A DNA stretch of 64,000 nucleotides from Thiohalophilus sp. (GCF_034522235.1 NZ_JAXHLN010000003.1:496001-560000); one strand, 5' to 3'; shown: positions 42,789 through 51,751, numbered from the stretch's first letter. Made by a program: numbers and translations. Notes: generated by a model from the letters alone, not told the origin.

Positions 42789-44267
42789 TTATGGAGCAGG
42801 TTGAGTGACGTCATTTTGCTGCAAGGTTACTTCTGTCTGTGACAACAACCTGCCATCTACCGATGTCCCTGTTGCCAGAGTAATCGCTTTTTCGGCCAGG
42901 AGGATGCCTGAGACATGGGCGTCTGTGTTAATGATTGCACCAGAGGAACCGCCAATCTGCCAGAAGATGTTCTTGGCTTCCGCACCGCCTGCCAGAGTCA
43001 TGCTTGCACCGCTTGCAACAGTAAGGTCGCCCGCAACCTGCAATATCCAGACATCGTTGGGATCACCGTCGAATGTCATATCCGTGGAGATCAAAACACC
43101 CGTTCCCCATTTGTAAAGTCCTGGCTCAAGAGTCTGGCCACTGAGATCGCCGGCATGCAACTCGGTAAAATCAGGTGATGACCGCCCGGCGGCGTCTGTA
43201 TAGGCAATGCCCATATCAAGCACCGCATTGTCAACCCGTGTATTGGCCGCAGAATCACCCAGGAAGCAACTTGTATCACCGCTGCCTGTGTAGGCGTTAT
43301 CAGCTCCATAGATAGTGTCGGTCATTTCCGCACAAGTGACGTCGTCCATGGCGGCAGCAGTAATCGGACTGGCTCCGATATTCCCTGTGATAGGCGAAGG
43401 CGGTACATTAGTGATCCCTGTCTTGGTGAGGATCACGAAATCCCCGGCGGTTCCCAGCAGAACCGGGTCAGGGCCGGCTCTTTCGCTCGTGCCGGTTATA
43501 AAGCTCCACACATAGTCGCTTGCCAGTGCGTTGGGGGGGACGGCCGTGTCAGTCACGCCAGTTGTCACAGTTGCAGTGTAGTCAGTGTCGGTGTTGAGAT
43601 TGTTCGCTGGCTGCAATTTCGCGGTAGTGCCGGTAGCATTAAGGCTGACTGTTCCCTCAACCATCGCTGTCAGATCCGAGCTGGGCGCCAGCATGAATGT
43701 ATCGGTGTTGACGCTTGTAGGATCCATGTTTTCAGAGAAGGTTACGCTAACCTTGCTATTAATTGCGATATCCGTCGAAGCATCGGCCGGATTTGTCGAA
43801 ATGACTTCTGGTGCTGTGGAGTCCGTCTCCGTTCCGGTGGTAAAGACCCATGTGTAATCGCTGTCCAGGGGAACACCGTTTGAACTTTCCGCTGCGGTGG
43901 TCACCGTGGCGGTGTATATTGTTTTCGATGTAAAATGACTGTTGGGGGTAAAGGTTGCGGTATTGGTTTCAGCATCCAGCGTTACCGCGCCGATCAGAGC
44001 CGGTTCATCGGCACCGACTGCGGTAAAACTGACGTCATCGATGGTTGCCGGATCCATTGGCTCACTGAAAGTGGCGGTGATTTTGTGATTCACCGGCACA
44101 TCCGTTGCGTTATTAATAGGATAGGTGGAACTGACTGTAGGCGTGCTCCTGTCGAAAAAACTGCCATCGCCATCGTTATCGTTGCTGCAAGACGTTGCGG
44201 CAAAGGGCAGAAGCATTACTGCCGCCAAAATTAAACCTCGCCTGGGGAAATCTCTTGAAATGTTCAT
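42789..44267 (-). CDS. lipoprotein with two Ig-like (Big_5) domains and an ice-binding-type DUF3494 domain
   Basis: 492 residues. The signal is MNISRDFPRRGLILAAVMLL with lipobox AATSC. Two SbsA-type Ig repeats follow (about 40-145 and 150-255), each with a PxxxStxP...(A/V)(T/S)FSE(P/N)MDP start and DYTWVFTTG or DYVWSFITG end. The C-terminal 220 residues are a DUF3494 beta-helix: FVILTKTGITNVPPSPITGN, LEPGLYKWGTGVLISTDMTF, IFWQIGGSSGAIINTDAHV. DUF3494 proteins bind ice or act as adhesins. Surface or periplasmic side exposure is expected. Ice binding cannot be told from sequence; an adhesive role is equally likely. Confidence 0.88.
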   Translation of the reverse strand: MNISRDFPRRGLILAAVMLLPFAATSCSNDNDGDGSFFDRSTPTVSSTYPINNATDVPVNHKITATFSEPMDPATIDDVSFTAVGADEPALIGAVTLDAETNTATFTPNSHFTSKTIYTATVTTAAESSNGVPLDSDYTWVFTTGTETDSTAPEVISTNPADASTDIAINSKVSVTFSENMDPTSVNTDTFMLAPSSDLTAMVEGTVSLNATGTTAKLQPANNLNTDTDYTATVTTGVTDTAVPPNALASDYVWSFITGTSERAGPDPVLLGTAGDFVILTKTGITNVPPSPITGNIGASPITAAAMDDVTCAEMTDTIYGADNAYTGSGDTSCFLGDSAANTRVDNAVLDMGIAYTDAAGRSSPDFTELHAGDLSGQTLEPGLYKWGTGVLISTDMTFDGDPNDVWILQVAGDLTVASGASMTLAGGAEAKNIFWQIGGSSGAIINTDAHVSGILLAEKAITLATGTSVDGRLLSQTEVTLQQNDVTQPAP

Positions 44268-44511
44268 GCATTTATCTCCTGTGAAGTGCAGTACCGGGTA
44301 CGCTACCAGCAAGTATCAACACGGTCTGTTCGGTACCACGCTTATGAATAGGCAGTCGAACGTAAGGTTTATCGGCGTGCTCCATGCCGTGGACGAGGCG
44401 GCTGCAACAACTGAAATGCTCACCATTAAGCGCATGGAGTTCATGAAGGGAAGCTGCCTGTTTTGATGCCCTTTCGCCGCATGGGTCGAATGAAGTGGGC
44501 AAAGCCGTAGA

Positions 44512-45228
44512 TCACCAGCTTCCGGCCATTGTCCCGCTATAGATGGCGTTGTCGTCCGCATAGCAACTACATGCGATCGTCTTGAGGCCGCGGCGATCAA
44601 GAATCGTAAGGTCGCCGCGGCGATAACGAATCAGCCCGCGATCTTGCAGCGCTGAAGCGGCCGCGTTGACTGCTGGACGGCGCACGCCCAGTACCCGTGC
44701 GAGCGCCTGCTGGGTGACGTGAAACATGTCCGAGTGCGTACGATCCTGCGTCATCAGGAGTCGGCGCGCGAGGCGCTGTTCCGCCTGGTGGAACCGGTTG
44801 CAGAAGGAAGCCTGCGCAAGCTGGCTGACCAGCACGTAGCAGTAGCGATTCAAGACTTGCCGTAGCCCGGGGTTGGCAACGAGCTGGCGGCGAAAGACTG
44901 TTGTCTCCATGCATAGCGCCGCACCTCCCCCGAGCACCGTGGCGTTCAACGGTGATACGTCGATACCGAGAGTAGTAAAGCTGCCCAGCATACCCTCGTC
45001 GCCGATCAGCGCGATGCCCAGCCAGGCGACGCCATCGACCGGCGCCGTCAGGGAAATGTAGCCCCGCGTCGGAAAATAGACGTGTCGCAGGGGCTTGCCG
45101 GAGGTGGCCAGCACTTTCCCGCTGTCCAGGACAACCAGCGTGCAGTCTGCGAGGAATCGGCGCTGCACGGATGGAGACAGAATGCCTAGCAAGGCGTTGC
45201 CGGAATGGACATGATTGTTGCCTGGCAT
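44512..45228 (-). CDS. Crp/Fnr-type transcriptional regulator
   Basis: 238 residues. N-terminal cupin (about 20-135) with LRHVYFPTRGYISLTAPVDG and GDEGMLG, then a dimer helix and a Crp-type winged HTH (TQQALARVLGVRRPAVNAAA, residues about 170-190). No Cys cluster for an FeS centre, and the cAMP-binding PRER-type motif is absent, so the ligand is unknown. Paralogous in style to the divergent gene at 45517. Confidence 0.85.
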   Translation of the reverse strand: MPGNNHVHSGNALLGILSPSVQRRFLADCTLVVLDSGKVLATSGKPLRHVYFPTRGYISLTAPVDGVAWLGIALIGDEGMLGSFTTLGIDVSPLNATVLGGGAALCMETTVFRRQLVANPGLRQVLNRYCYVLVSQLAQASFCNRFHQAEQRLARRLLMTQDRTHSDMFHVTQQALARVLGVRRPAVNAAASALQDRGLIRYRRGDLTILDRRGLKTIACSCYADDNAIYSGTMAGSW

Positions 45229-45516
45229 ACGCGGCCCTTGTTCTGGATGGGGGGGTGCCGGTATCAGTCAGCCCTGTGGGCCACCATACCGACTTGTTAC
45301 AAGCAGGGTGTCGCACTCCAGGCAAGCCTGTCCGGACGGTAGCACACACAGTGACCGGTCCGTGGCCATGTTGCCGGCGCTGGCGTGGGGGGGGATGTGT
45401 CGTCTATATTACATAAGGACAGGGTGTTGGCGCAGACCTTGCCCATTATTCCCGCACTATTGGTCGGGTTGCACGCCAGGCCACTTGTGTGACTCACAAC
45501 GTATTCGGAGCAGAAA

Positions 45517-46236
45517 ATGAACACCTCTGACCAGGCTCGCCAGAATCTCCTGCTCGCGGCGCTTCCGGAAGACATCTGGAAGCACCTTGAACCGTACATG
45601 GAACTGACGGAGATGCCGCTCGGCCGGGTGCTGTATGAATCCGGCACCGCGTTGTCGCACGTGTACTTTCCGACGAATTCGATCGTGTCACTACTCTATG
45701 TGATGGAGGACGGTCACTCGGCCGAGATCGGTATCGTCGGCAATGAGGGCATGGTCGGGGTTGCGTTGTTCATGGGTGGCGAGACAACACCAAGCCGGGC
45801 AGTCGTACAAAGTGGGGGCATAGCCTATCGTTTGCATAGCCGGTATCTAAAGCAAGAGTTCAACCAGGGGGGGGCGATGCAGCGACTGCTGCTGCGCTAT
45901 ACACAGGCGTTGATCACCCAGATGGCGCAGACGGCCGTGTGCAATCGCCATCACTCCATCAATGAGCAACTCTCGCGCTGGCTGCTGATGAGTATGGACC
46001 GGCTACCTTCGAACGAGCTGGTGATGACCCAGGAATTGATTGCCAACATGCTCGGCGTGCGTCGTGAGGGAGTCACCGATGCGGCGGGCAAGCTGCAGAA
46101 ACTCGGGCTGATCACCTACAAGCGGGGTCGAATCACTGTCGTGGATCGTCCTGCGCTGGAAGCGTATGCCTGCGAATGCTACGCGGTGGTCAAACGTGAG
46201 TTCGAGCGCCTGCTGCCAAACGGGCGTGCGGTGTAG
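45517..46236 (+). CDS. Crp/Fnr-type transcriptional regulator
   Basis: 239 residues, same subfamily as its divergent neighbour: LSHVYFPTNSIVSLLYVMED, IGIVGNEGMVGVALFMGG in the cupin and MTQELIANMLGVRREGVTDA in the HTH, with RITVVDRPALEAYACECY near the C-terminus as in the neighbour's LTILDRRGLKTIACSCY. AGCAGAAA lies before the ATG. Such regulators often sit beside stress genes; the downstream small membrane proteins are plausible targets. Confidence 0.88.
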   Translation: MNTSDQARQNLLLAALPEDIWKHLEPYMELTEMPLGRVLYESGTALSHVYFPTNSIVSLLYVMEDGHSAEIGIVGNEGMVGVALFMGGETTPSRAVVQSGGIAYRLHSRYLKQEFNQGGAMQRLLLRYTQALITQMAQTAVCNRHHSINEQLSRWLLMSMDRLPSNELVMTQELIANMLGVRREGVTDAAGKLQKLGLITYKRGRITVVDRPALEAYACECYAVVKREFERLLPNGRAV

Positions 46237-46384
46237 TCGACATGCGCATGTTCGCCGGTCGGACCAACACAACTCTTTGATAATCTTTCATTATCTGGCT
46301 GAAATAAGGCCGTAAATTCACTTAACGCAGGGTTTTCGAGGCCAAAATCCGCACATTTAGCGGACGACAGGCTCTCGGCCACGT

Positions 46385-46642
46385 ATGCCGTCTTGTTATG
46401 CTTGCACAGAGCGATTTTCCGATAAAATCATTTTTCAAGCTCTCTGTATTGAGCGTGTTGTGGCAAAAATTATCTGTATTCAATCGGTTGCGCTGGAGGT
46501 TGACGAGCAGAGCGGGATGGTGATTACTGGCGAGGCGTACTCGCTCAGGATGAACTTGACCCCGGCGGTGGAGGGTGAAAAGGTACGCTGGTCTTGCCGT
46601 GGCGAACCCGCGGCGGCAGTGACCAGGCTATGCAAACCGTAA
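46385..46642 (+). CDS. possible type IV pilin C-terminal fragment
   Basis: 85 codons, unrecognised as a whole. The C-terminal half, AYSLRMNLTPAVEGEKVRWS C RGEP ... TRLCKP, resembles the disulfide-loop end of type IV pilins, in which a W-x-C follows a beta-strand and a second Cys lies near the C-terminus. The N-terminal half shows no prepilin leader or hydrophobic helix. It may be a decayed pilin or chance coding; no Shine-Dalgarno is visible. Confidence 0.35.
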   Translation: MPSCYACTERFSDKIIFQALCIERVVAKIICIQSVALEVDEQSGMVITGEAYSLRMNLTPAVEGEKVRWSCRGEPAAAVTRLCKP

Positions 46643-46670
46643 TGACTACAATAACTATCAGGAGATGACC

Positions 46671-46886
46671 ATGGCAAAGGGTTCGACGTCGACAGGCAAG
46701 ATTCTGGGGCTGGCGCTGATTGTGGTGGGTATCGGGCTGGCGATCTGGGGTTATCAGTTATCACAATCCGTCGGTTCGCAGATCACTGAGGCGCTGACCG
46801 GGGCGGAACGTGACAGGGTGATGATGTTTTATATCGGTGGCGTGGCCAGTTTTGTGGTTGGCGTCTATCTGGCCATTAAAAAATAA
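46671..46886 (+). CDS. DUF3185-like small membrane protein
   Basis: 71 residues, two helices: TGKILGLALIVVGIGLAIWG and MFYIGGVASFVVGVYLAIKK, joined by a polar QITEALTGAERDRV loop. This is the layout I associate with DUF3185. The ATG at 46671 has AGGAG six bases upstream; the ATG at 46665 touches the AGGAG and is rejected. First of three consecutive membrane-protein genes. Confidence 0.8.
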   Translation: MAKGSTSTGKILGLALIVVGIGLAIWGYQLSQSVGSQITEALTGAERDRVMMFYIGGVASFVVGVYLAIKK

Positions 46887-46901
46887 TTCCCGGAGGGATA
46901 C

Positions 46902-47153
46902 GTGGATATAACCGGTCTGATTATCTTTTTACTCATCGGCGCGCTGGCCGGGTGGATCGCCGGCAAGGTCATCACGGGACGCGGCTTTGGCGTGCTCGGG
47001 AATATGGTGGTCGGGATCGTCGGTGCGGTGCTCGGGGGCGTGATGTTCCGGGTGATCGGCCTGACCGCCACCGGGTTGATCGGCGAGATCATTACCGCGA
47101 CGGTGGGGGCGATCGTGTTGCTGTATATTGTCCTGCTGATCAAAAAAGTCTGA
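46902..47153 (+). CDS. GlsB/YeaQ/YmgE family membrane protein
   Basis: 83 residues, three helices. The signatures GLIIFLLIGALAGWIAGKV and GFGVLGNMVVGIVGAVLGG are those of the transglycosylase-associated (GlsB/YeaQ) family, usually stress-induced. GTG start with CGGAGGGA upstream. Located between the DUF3185-like gene and tspO with short gaps, so one operon is likely. Confidence 0.92.
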   Translation: MDITGLIIFLLIGALAGWIAGKVITGRGFGVLGNMVVGIVGAVLGGVMFRVIGLTATGLIGEIITATVGAIVLLYIVLLIKKV

Positions 47154-47160
47154 ACGGATC

Positions 47161-47655
47161 ATGTCAGCGCCGCCCGTGCGCCGGCAGTTCGCCGGTCTGG
47201 TTCTCTGGCTGTTGCTGACCTTTGTGGCGGCGGCGCTGGGCGCCTGGGTCTCGCTCGACGCCGGGTCGTTTTATCTTCAACTGCAACGCCCGTCCTGGGC
47301 ACCGCCCGGGTCGGTGTTCTCTCCCGTCTGGACAACCCTGTTTTTGCTGATGGCCATTGCCGCCTGGTTGGTGTGGCGCGTCAGGGGCTTTGCCGACGCG
47401 CGCATTGCGCTGCTGTTGTATCTGGTTCAGCTGGTCTTTAACGTGTTGTGGAGCTGGCTGTTCTTTGGCTGGCATCTTGGTGGGCCGGCATTTGTCGATG
47501 TGATTGTGTTGTGGTGTCTGATCCTCGCCACGTTGATCGCGTTCTGGCGCATCAGTCGCCTGGCGGGGGTGTTACTGGTGCCTTATCTGCTGTGGGTCGG
47601 TTTTGCCGTGGTATTGAATTACACGGTCTGGCAGCTCAATCCGCGGCTGCTGTAA
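47161..47655 (+). CDS. tspO: TspO/MBR family protein
   Basis: 164 residues, five membrane helices. Family motifs: YLQLQRPSWAPPGSVFSPVW between TM1 and TM2, and VFNVLWSWLFFGWHLGGPAF with the Trp-rich ligand pocket. Bacterial TspO binds porphyrins and helps adapt to oxidative or other stress. Starts 7 bases after the GlsB-type gene. Confidence 0.94.
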   Translation: MSAPPVRRQFAGLVLWLLLTFVAAALGAWVSLDAGSFYLQLQRPSWAPPGSVFSPVWTTLFLLMAIAAWLVWRVRGFADARIALLLYLVQLVFNVLWSWLFFGWHLGGPAFVDVIVLWCLILATLIAFWRISRLAGVLLVPYLLWVGFAVVLNYTVWQLNPRLL

Positions 47656-47757
47656 ACGCTTGCGGTTTTATTGATCCGAAGTCCCTGTGCGGGCTGGTCG
47701 CCCGCCAGTTCGCCCGGCCCGGCGCGATCCCGCATTGCCCCTGGCAGGGCCAGCGGG

Positions 47758-48111
47758 CTACTGGGTGGTGTAAATCCGGTTGGGCTCGATATAGCGCAGC
47801 GTGGCGGTATCGTGCGCCAGTCGGGCCATGGCCTCGGGGCCGGGGTCGGACTGCAGGTGCACCACGTAGGTGTCCTTGCGCAGGTGACGCCACTGGCTGA
47901 CGCCGTAGTCGGCGAACAGCGCCCGTGCCGCCCCGGGATCGGCACCGGCGACGAGGCTCACCAGGTATTCGCCGGGCACGCGGTTCTCCTGCGGCGCGGA
48001 CTGTTCGGCCACGGGCTGACGCCGTTCGGTATTATCGGCCTGCGGCTGCATGCAGGCCGCGAGGCCCAGCGCGAGCAACACCGCCAGGGACAACGGATAC
48101 CATCGCTTCAT
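47758..48111 (-). CDS. free-standing subtilase prodomain-like lipoprotein
   Basis: 117 residues. Lipoprotein signal MKRWYPLSLAVLLALGLAAC, a short spacer, then a single inhibitor-I9/fervidolysin-like prodomain: NRVPGEYLVSLVAGADPGAA ... LRYIEPNRIYTTQ. The same framework is found in the prodomain of the subtilase just upstream (VPGELLVKF ... IEYAEPNYIYYTQ). With no protease domain, it could be a periplasmic inhibitor or folding chaperone for that protease. Starts 17 bases after the subtilase stop. Confidence 0.8.
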   Translation of the reverse strand: MKRWYPLSLAVLLALGLAACMQPQADNTERRQPVAEQSAPQENRVPGEYLVSLVAGADPGAARALFADYGVSQWRHLRKDTYVVHLQSDPGPEAMARLAHDTATLRYIEPNRIYTTQ

Positions 48112-48128
48112 CGGGATGCCTCATCGAT

Positions 48129-49958
48129 TTATTGAACGCTGGCGCTGACCCCGGTCGGCGCCTGGATGTATTTCAATGCCTCGAAGGCATCCACTGCGCG
48201 GCCGCTGGTGGTCGTGCCGTCCAGCGCGGCAACCGCGTCGCCGCTGTTGACGACCGAGCCGAGCACATCCGCGTAGGTATAGTCCGGGTTGTAGGACCAG
48301 ACCAGCGCCGCGAGCCCCGCGACGTGCGGGGTGGCCATGGAGGTGCCGTTTAAGAGCGTATAGGTGTCGGCACCGTCGAGGGTGGTGTTGATATGAAATC
48401 CGAATACCCTGGCACCCCAGTCCGTGCCGCTGTCGTCAGACTGCAAGCGAAAGCCGATGGAACAGTTCGCTGTCAGGCAATCGCTTTTGGTCAAGTCATA
48501 GGCATATGCCTCAACGTCTGACGTAGTGTTACCTGAATAGCCGGAAAACTGCCTGATCGGTGTGCTGCCATCGAAAGGATTGCCGCCATCCCGTTTTGCA
48601 TCGAAATCAAGCGTATCGTCATCGAGCAGATAATACACGGTGTAGGCGTTAACCCCCGCGCCAATTATGGGCGTCGCAAGATTAAATTCCTTATATGCCA
48701 CGTCAGCCGCGTTGGTCGCATAGGCGTCATTGCCATCACAATAAGTAGACGGATTGACCAGTGATGGCACGGTGGGGCATAGGTTAGTTACTGCAGTTTG
48801 CACGCCCCAGTCGCCGCCAGTTGGATTCAGAGTCCAGCTGGAAAAATCGTCCGTGATGACACCACCGGCCACGGCGCTTTGTATATTGACCCCTGGCGCA
48901 CCCACATCGACGCTCTCTGCCCCGTAGTTGGAAAAACTGGCCAGATCATAGGCCTGATCCAGCGCGGCCACGCATATGAGGTTGTCGTTGGCATAGTTGC
49001 AGGGATAGGTGGGGGTAGTTTCGTTATCGTTGCCTTGATTGCCGGCGGCGACCACGACCAGGACGCCGGCTGTGCCGGCGTCCGTGATGGCGTTCGATAG
49101 GGTTATACTTCCAGGGCCACCCAGACTCATATTGATGATCCTGGCGCCCTGGGCCACGGCAAAATCGATTCCTGCCGCAACGTCGGCCAGCGTCCCCGAG
49201 CCGCCGGAGCCCAGAGCGCGCACACTCATGATGCTTGCCTGCCAGCAGACGCCGGTGGTCCCCGTGTCGTTGTTGCCGACGGCGCCGATGGTCCCGGCCA
49301 CGTGGGTGCCGTGGGTTGCGCCGCCACTGGGGATAGGGTCATCGTCATTATCGACGAAGTCCTTGCCATGGTTGGGATAGCCTGTTGCATCGTCGTCCCA
49401 CATGTTGCCGACCAGATCCTTGTGCGTGTAATTGATGCCGGTATCGATCACCGCCACCACCGTACTGCTGCAATCGGTCAGCTCGTCCCAGGCCGTCTCG
49501 GCGTCCATGTCACTACCGTCTGTACTCGGCGGATTATTGGTGTCATAAACGGAAGGGCTAATCTTCTGGCCGGTGTTGTTCAGCCCCCAGAGCTTGCTGT
49601 AATCGGTGTCATCCGGTACGGCCTGGGTATAGTAAATGTAGTTGGGCTCGGCGTATTCGATGCGCGGGTCATCGGCATAGAGGCTCGCCATCGCTTTGGC
49701 GTCGGCCCCGCGGGGCAGCCTGATCAGGTGCACCCGATCGAGGGGGAGCGTTCGATGGTCGCGGGCGTTAAGTTCGGCCATGAAGCTGCCCTGGACCGCG
49801 GCATCGGTCTGCGCCCTGAACTTGACCAGCAGTTCCCCCGGCACATGGTCGGGTCGGCTTTCGGGCGCGGGCAATCCGTCGGGCGATCGGGGTGCCGCGG
49901 ACAGGGCGAAACTCAGCACGAAGGCCAGCGGAATCCAGAGATAATGTTGATTGTTCAT
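48129..49958 (-). CDS. secreted subtilisin-like serine protease (S8 family)
   Basis: 609 residues. Signal peptide MNNQHYLWIPLAFVLSFALS, prodomain (about 38-112), and a catalytic domain with Asp172 in VAVIDTGIN, His216 in GGATHGTHVAG and Ser540 in GTSMATPHVAG. A large insert of about 160 residues between AAGNQGND and the Ser motif contains a beta-rich region (YTVYYLLDDDTLDFDAKRDG). No C-terminal sorting domain; the protein ends soon after KYIQAPTGVSASVQ. The upstream fnIII lipoprotein gene stops 22 bases before it. Confidence 0.93.
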   Translation of the reverse strand: MNNQHYLWIPLAFVLSFALSAAPRSPDGLPAPESRPDHVPGELLVKFRAQTDAAVQGSFMAELNARDHRTLPLDRVHLIRLPRGADAKAMASLYADDPRIEYAEPNYIYYTQAVPDDTDYSKLWGLNNTGQKISPSVYDTNNPPSTDGSDMDAETAWDELTDCSSTVVAVIDTGINYTHKDLVGNMWDDDATGYPNHGKDFVDNDDDPIPSGGATHGTHVAGTIGAVGNNDTGTTGVCWQASIMSVRALGSGGSGTLADVAAGIDFAVAQGARIINMSLGGPGSITLSNAITDAGTAGVLVVVAAGNQGNDNETTPTYPCNYANDNLICVAALDQAYDLASFSNYGAESVDVGAPGVNIQSAVAGGVITDDFSSWTLNPTGGDWGVQTAVTNLCPTVPSLVNPSTYCDGNDAYATNAADVAYKEFNLATPIIGAGVNAYTVYYLLDDDTLDFDAKRDGGNPFDGSTPIRQFSGYSGNTTSDVEAYAYDLTKSDCLTANCSIGFRLQSDDSGTDWGARVFGFHINTTLDGADTYTLLNGTSMATPHVAGLAALVWSYNPDYTYADVLGSVVNSGDAVAALDGTTTSGRAVDAFEALKYIQAPTGVSASVQ

Positions 49959-49980
49959 GCGGATCTTATCCCCTGTCGGA

Positions 49981-50358
49981 TTACCAAAATAGCTTGTTAA
50001 CGGCAATCTCTTCCGATGCCGCGCTGCCTTGCGGATTGAGCGCCGAGTAGGCCACGACCTTGATGTAATGCGTCTGTGAAGGGAGCGTCAGGGTAGTGGA
50101 GGTGGGCGCCGTGTCCCCCGACTCATAGGGAACATCGACAAAATCGGCGCTGTCGATATCGAAGCCCGCTGTGGTGCTGTAATAAACCCGGTATCCTCCG
50201 GCCGTGGTGTTGACGCCCGACTCGCGGTTGGCGTCCCAGTTGACGACCACGGTTGACGTGGAATTGCTGCCCCCGCCACTATCATTACTGCATCCGGCAA
50301 TTAGCAGTGCCAGTAATATTAGAAGAATCCGTAAGGGGTGTGTGCTCAATGGGGGCAT
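49981..50358 (-). CDS. fibronectin type III-like lipoprotein
   Basis: 125 residues. MPPLSTHPLRILLILLALLI then AGC lipobox, a low-complexity Gly/Ser linker, and one fibronectin-III-like domain (VVVNWDANRESGVNTTAGGY RVYYST ... THYIKVVAYSALNPQGSAAS). First gene of a leftward set with the subtilase and the prodomain lipoprotein. It may hold the protease or its target at the membrane; that is inference. Start chosen for the lipobox. Confidence 0.82.
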   Translation of the reverse strand: MPPLSTHPLRILLILLALLIAGCSNDSGGGSNSTSTVVVNWDANRESGVNTTAGGYRVYYSTTAGFDIDSADFVDVPYESGDTAPTSTTLTLPSQTHYIKVVAYSALNPQGSAASEEIAVNKLFW

Positions 50359-50643
50359 AATTGCTACCTTGTCCGGATACCGGGTTGCGCGACGTTGGAT
50401 ATTTTTAATTTTAGGCGCTTCGGGAGTCAATAGATATCCCCGGTGGTGTCATTATTGTCAAATCGTGTTTTATGCCGCATTTTTTAGTTGATGTTGCACT
50501 GTATCGGTAATATCGGAATATTGATTCGCCGTTCGGCGTTATTCCTGTAAAAAAAATGCAGCATTGCGGTTACCGGGCAGGCAGGTTACATAGTCAACCT
50601 GGTGCCGTCATGCAGGGCGGTTGAATTTGCCAGGAGGGAAGTT

Positions 50644-51051
50644 ATGCAGCATCCCGAGATATTACTGGTCTATGACAAGGAATGCCCGCTCTGTCATGCG
50701 TATTGTCAGCTGGTCAGGATTCGCGAAAGCGTGGGTGACTTGAGGATCGTCGATGCGCGGCAAAACAGCGAGATCCTTCGCGAGATTACCGACAACCGGC
50801 TCGATATCGATCAGGGCATGGTGCTGAAGATGGGAGACAAACTCTATTACGGTGCGGATGCCATCCATATGCTGGCGCTGATCAGTCAGCGCTCCGGTGT
50901 ATTCAACCGGTTCAATTACTGGCTGTTCAGTTCAAAAAGGCTCTCCCAGGTGTTGTATCCGGTATTTCGGTTTTTTCGTAATCTGCTGCTGAAAGCACTG
51001 GGCAAAACAAAGATAAACAATCTCGACATCCCGGGTAACGAAAAGTTCTGA
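50644..51051 (+). CDS. DCC/DUF393-like thiol-disulfide family protein
   Basis: 135 residues. The N-terminal LLVYDKECPLCHAYCQLVRI carries the DxxCxxC motif of the DUF393 (DCC) thioredoxin-like family. Helical C-terminus with FNYWLFSSKRLSQVLYPVFR. Redox role inferred only. AGGAGGGAAGTT precedes the ATG. Isolated between the subtilase operon and a relic region. Confidence 0.8.
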   Translation: MQHPEILLVYDKECPLCHAYCQLVRIRESVGDLRIVDARQNSEILREITDNRLDIDQGMVLKMGDKLYYGADAIHMLALISQRSGVFNRFNYWLFSSKRLSQVLYPVFRFFRNLLLKALGKTKINNLDIPGNEKF

Positions 51052-51109
51052 GCGGCGATATCACAAATGCAACGTCTGTGAAGGAAAGCGGAAATTTTTG
51101 ATGGATGGT

Positions 51110-51379
51110 TTTGTTCCGCGCTCTGGGAAATAAACGCAAAGGACGCAAAGGCGCGGAGAACGCAGAGTTGAATAATTCTGTACAGGCAGTTGATTATGTG
51201 GCGCAGTCTTTCTTTGACAGGTAACGCCCAATACCGCTGCCCTATACCGGGCCTGCAGAGCGCAGCTGGAGTCTGGATTCCGGCATTCGCTGGAATGACG
51301 AAATAATTTTTACTTTGCGTTCTTCATCGGACAGGGCACCGAGCCAGTGGCGGGCGAGATCGGTGACGTAGCCGTCATG
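51110..51379. repeat. diverged duplicate of the pyrK 3' end and its downstream region
   Basis: This stretch parallels 52318-53005 with an internal deletion. Shared blocks are CTCTGGGAA...AACGC, GCGGAGAACGCAGAGTTGAA, the TGTACAGGCAGTT...TATGTGGCG block, TGGAGTCTGGATTCCGGCAT and, at the right end, a roughly 70-bp piece of pyrK coding sequence (CCAGTGGCGGGCGAGATCGG onward). Read leftward the last part still gives CHDGYVTDLARHWLGALSDE, as in PyrK. It is cut off at about 51,375. Confidence 0.8.
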
Positions 51380-51698
51380 GCAGTCGGGATTCTGATCGGC
51401 CCGACGGTGCTGGGCATTTTTCATTTTAATCCCCTGAAGCAATCCGCCCTGCTGGAGGTGATCACCGAAATCGCGGTGTTGCTGTCGCTGTTCACCGCCG
51501 GCATGAAACTGCCAACGCCCGCCTCGCTGGTTGGAGCTGATCCACATCACCCTGATCGTGATCACCCTGTCGATCCTGCTGCACGGCGTCAGTATCAAAC
51601 CGCTGTTTGCCAGACACGGCTACTGCAGTCCGCGTAAGGAGGATACGGAACTGCGTCAACCTGCAGGGCAAGGGTCGTCGTTTTATTCAGAAGGATAA
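51380..51698 (+). pseudogene. cation/proton antiporter remnant
   Basis: A membrane segment GILIGPTVLGIFHFNPLKQS ... LLSLFTAGMKLPTPASL looks like the N-terminal region of a CPA-type (NhaP/KefB-like) antiporter. It then jumps in another frame to LELIHITLIVITLSILLHGV SIKPLF..., the C-terminal end of such a protein, and stops. About 300 residues in the middle are missing and the 5' end is fused to the pyrK duplicate. Dead gene. Confidence 0.75.
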
Positions 51699-51751
51699 GT
51701 CCGATGGGCGAGCATTCTGGCGTCGCAATCATGGTGTGACGTCTTGACGTC

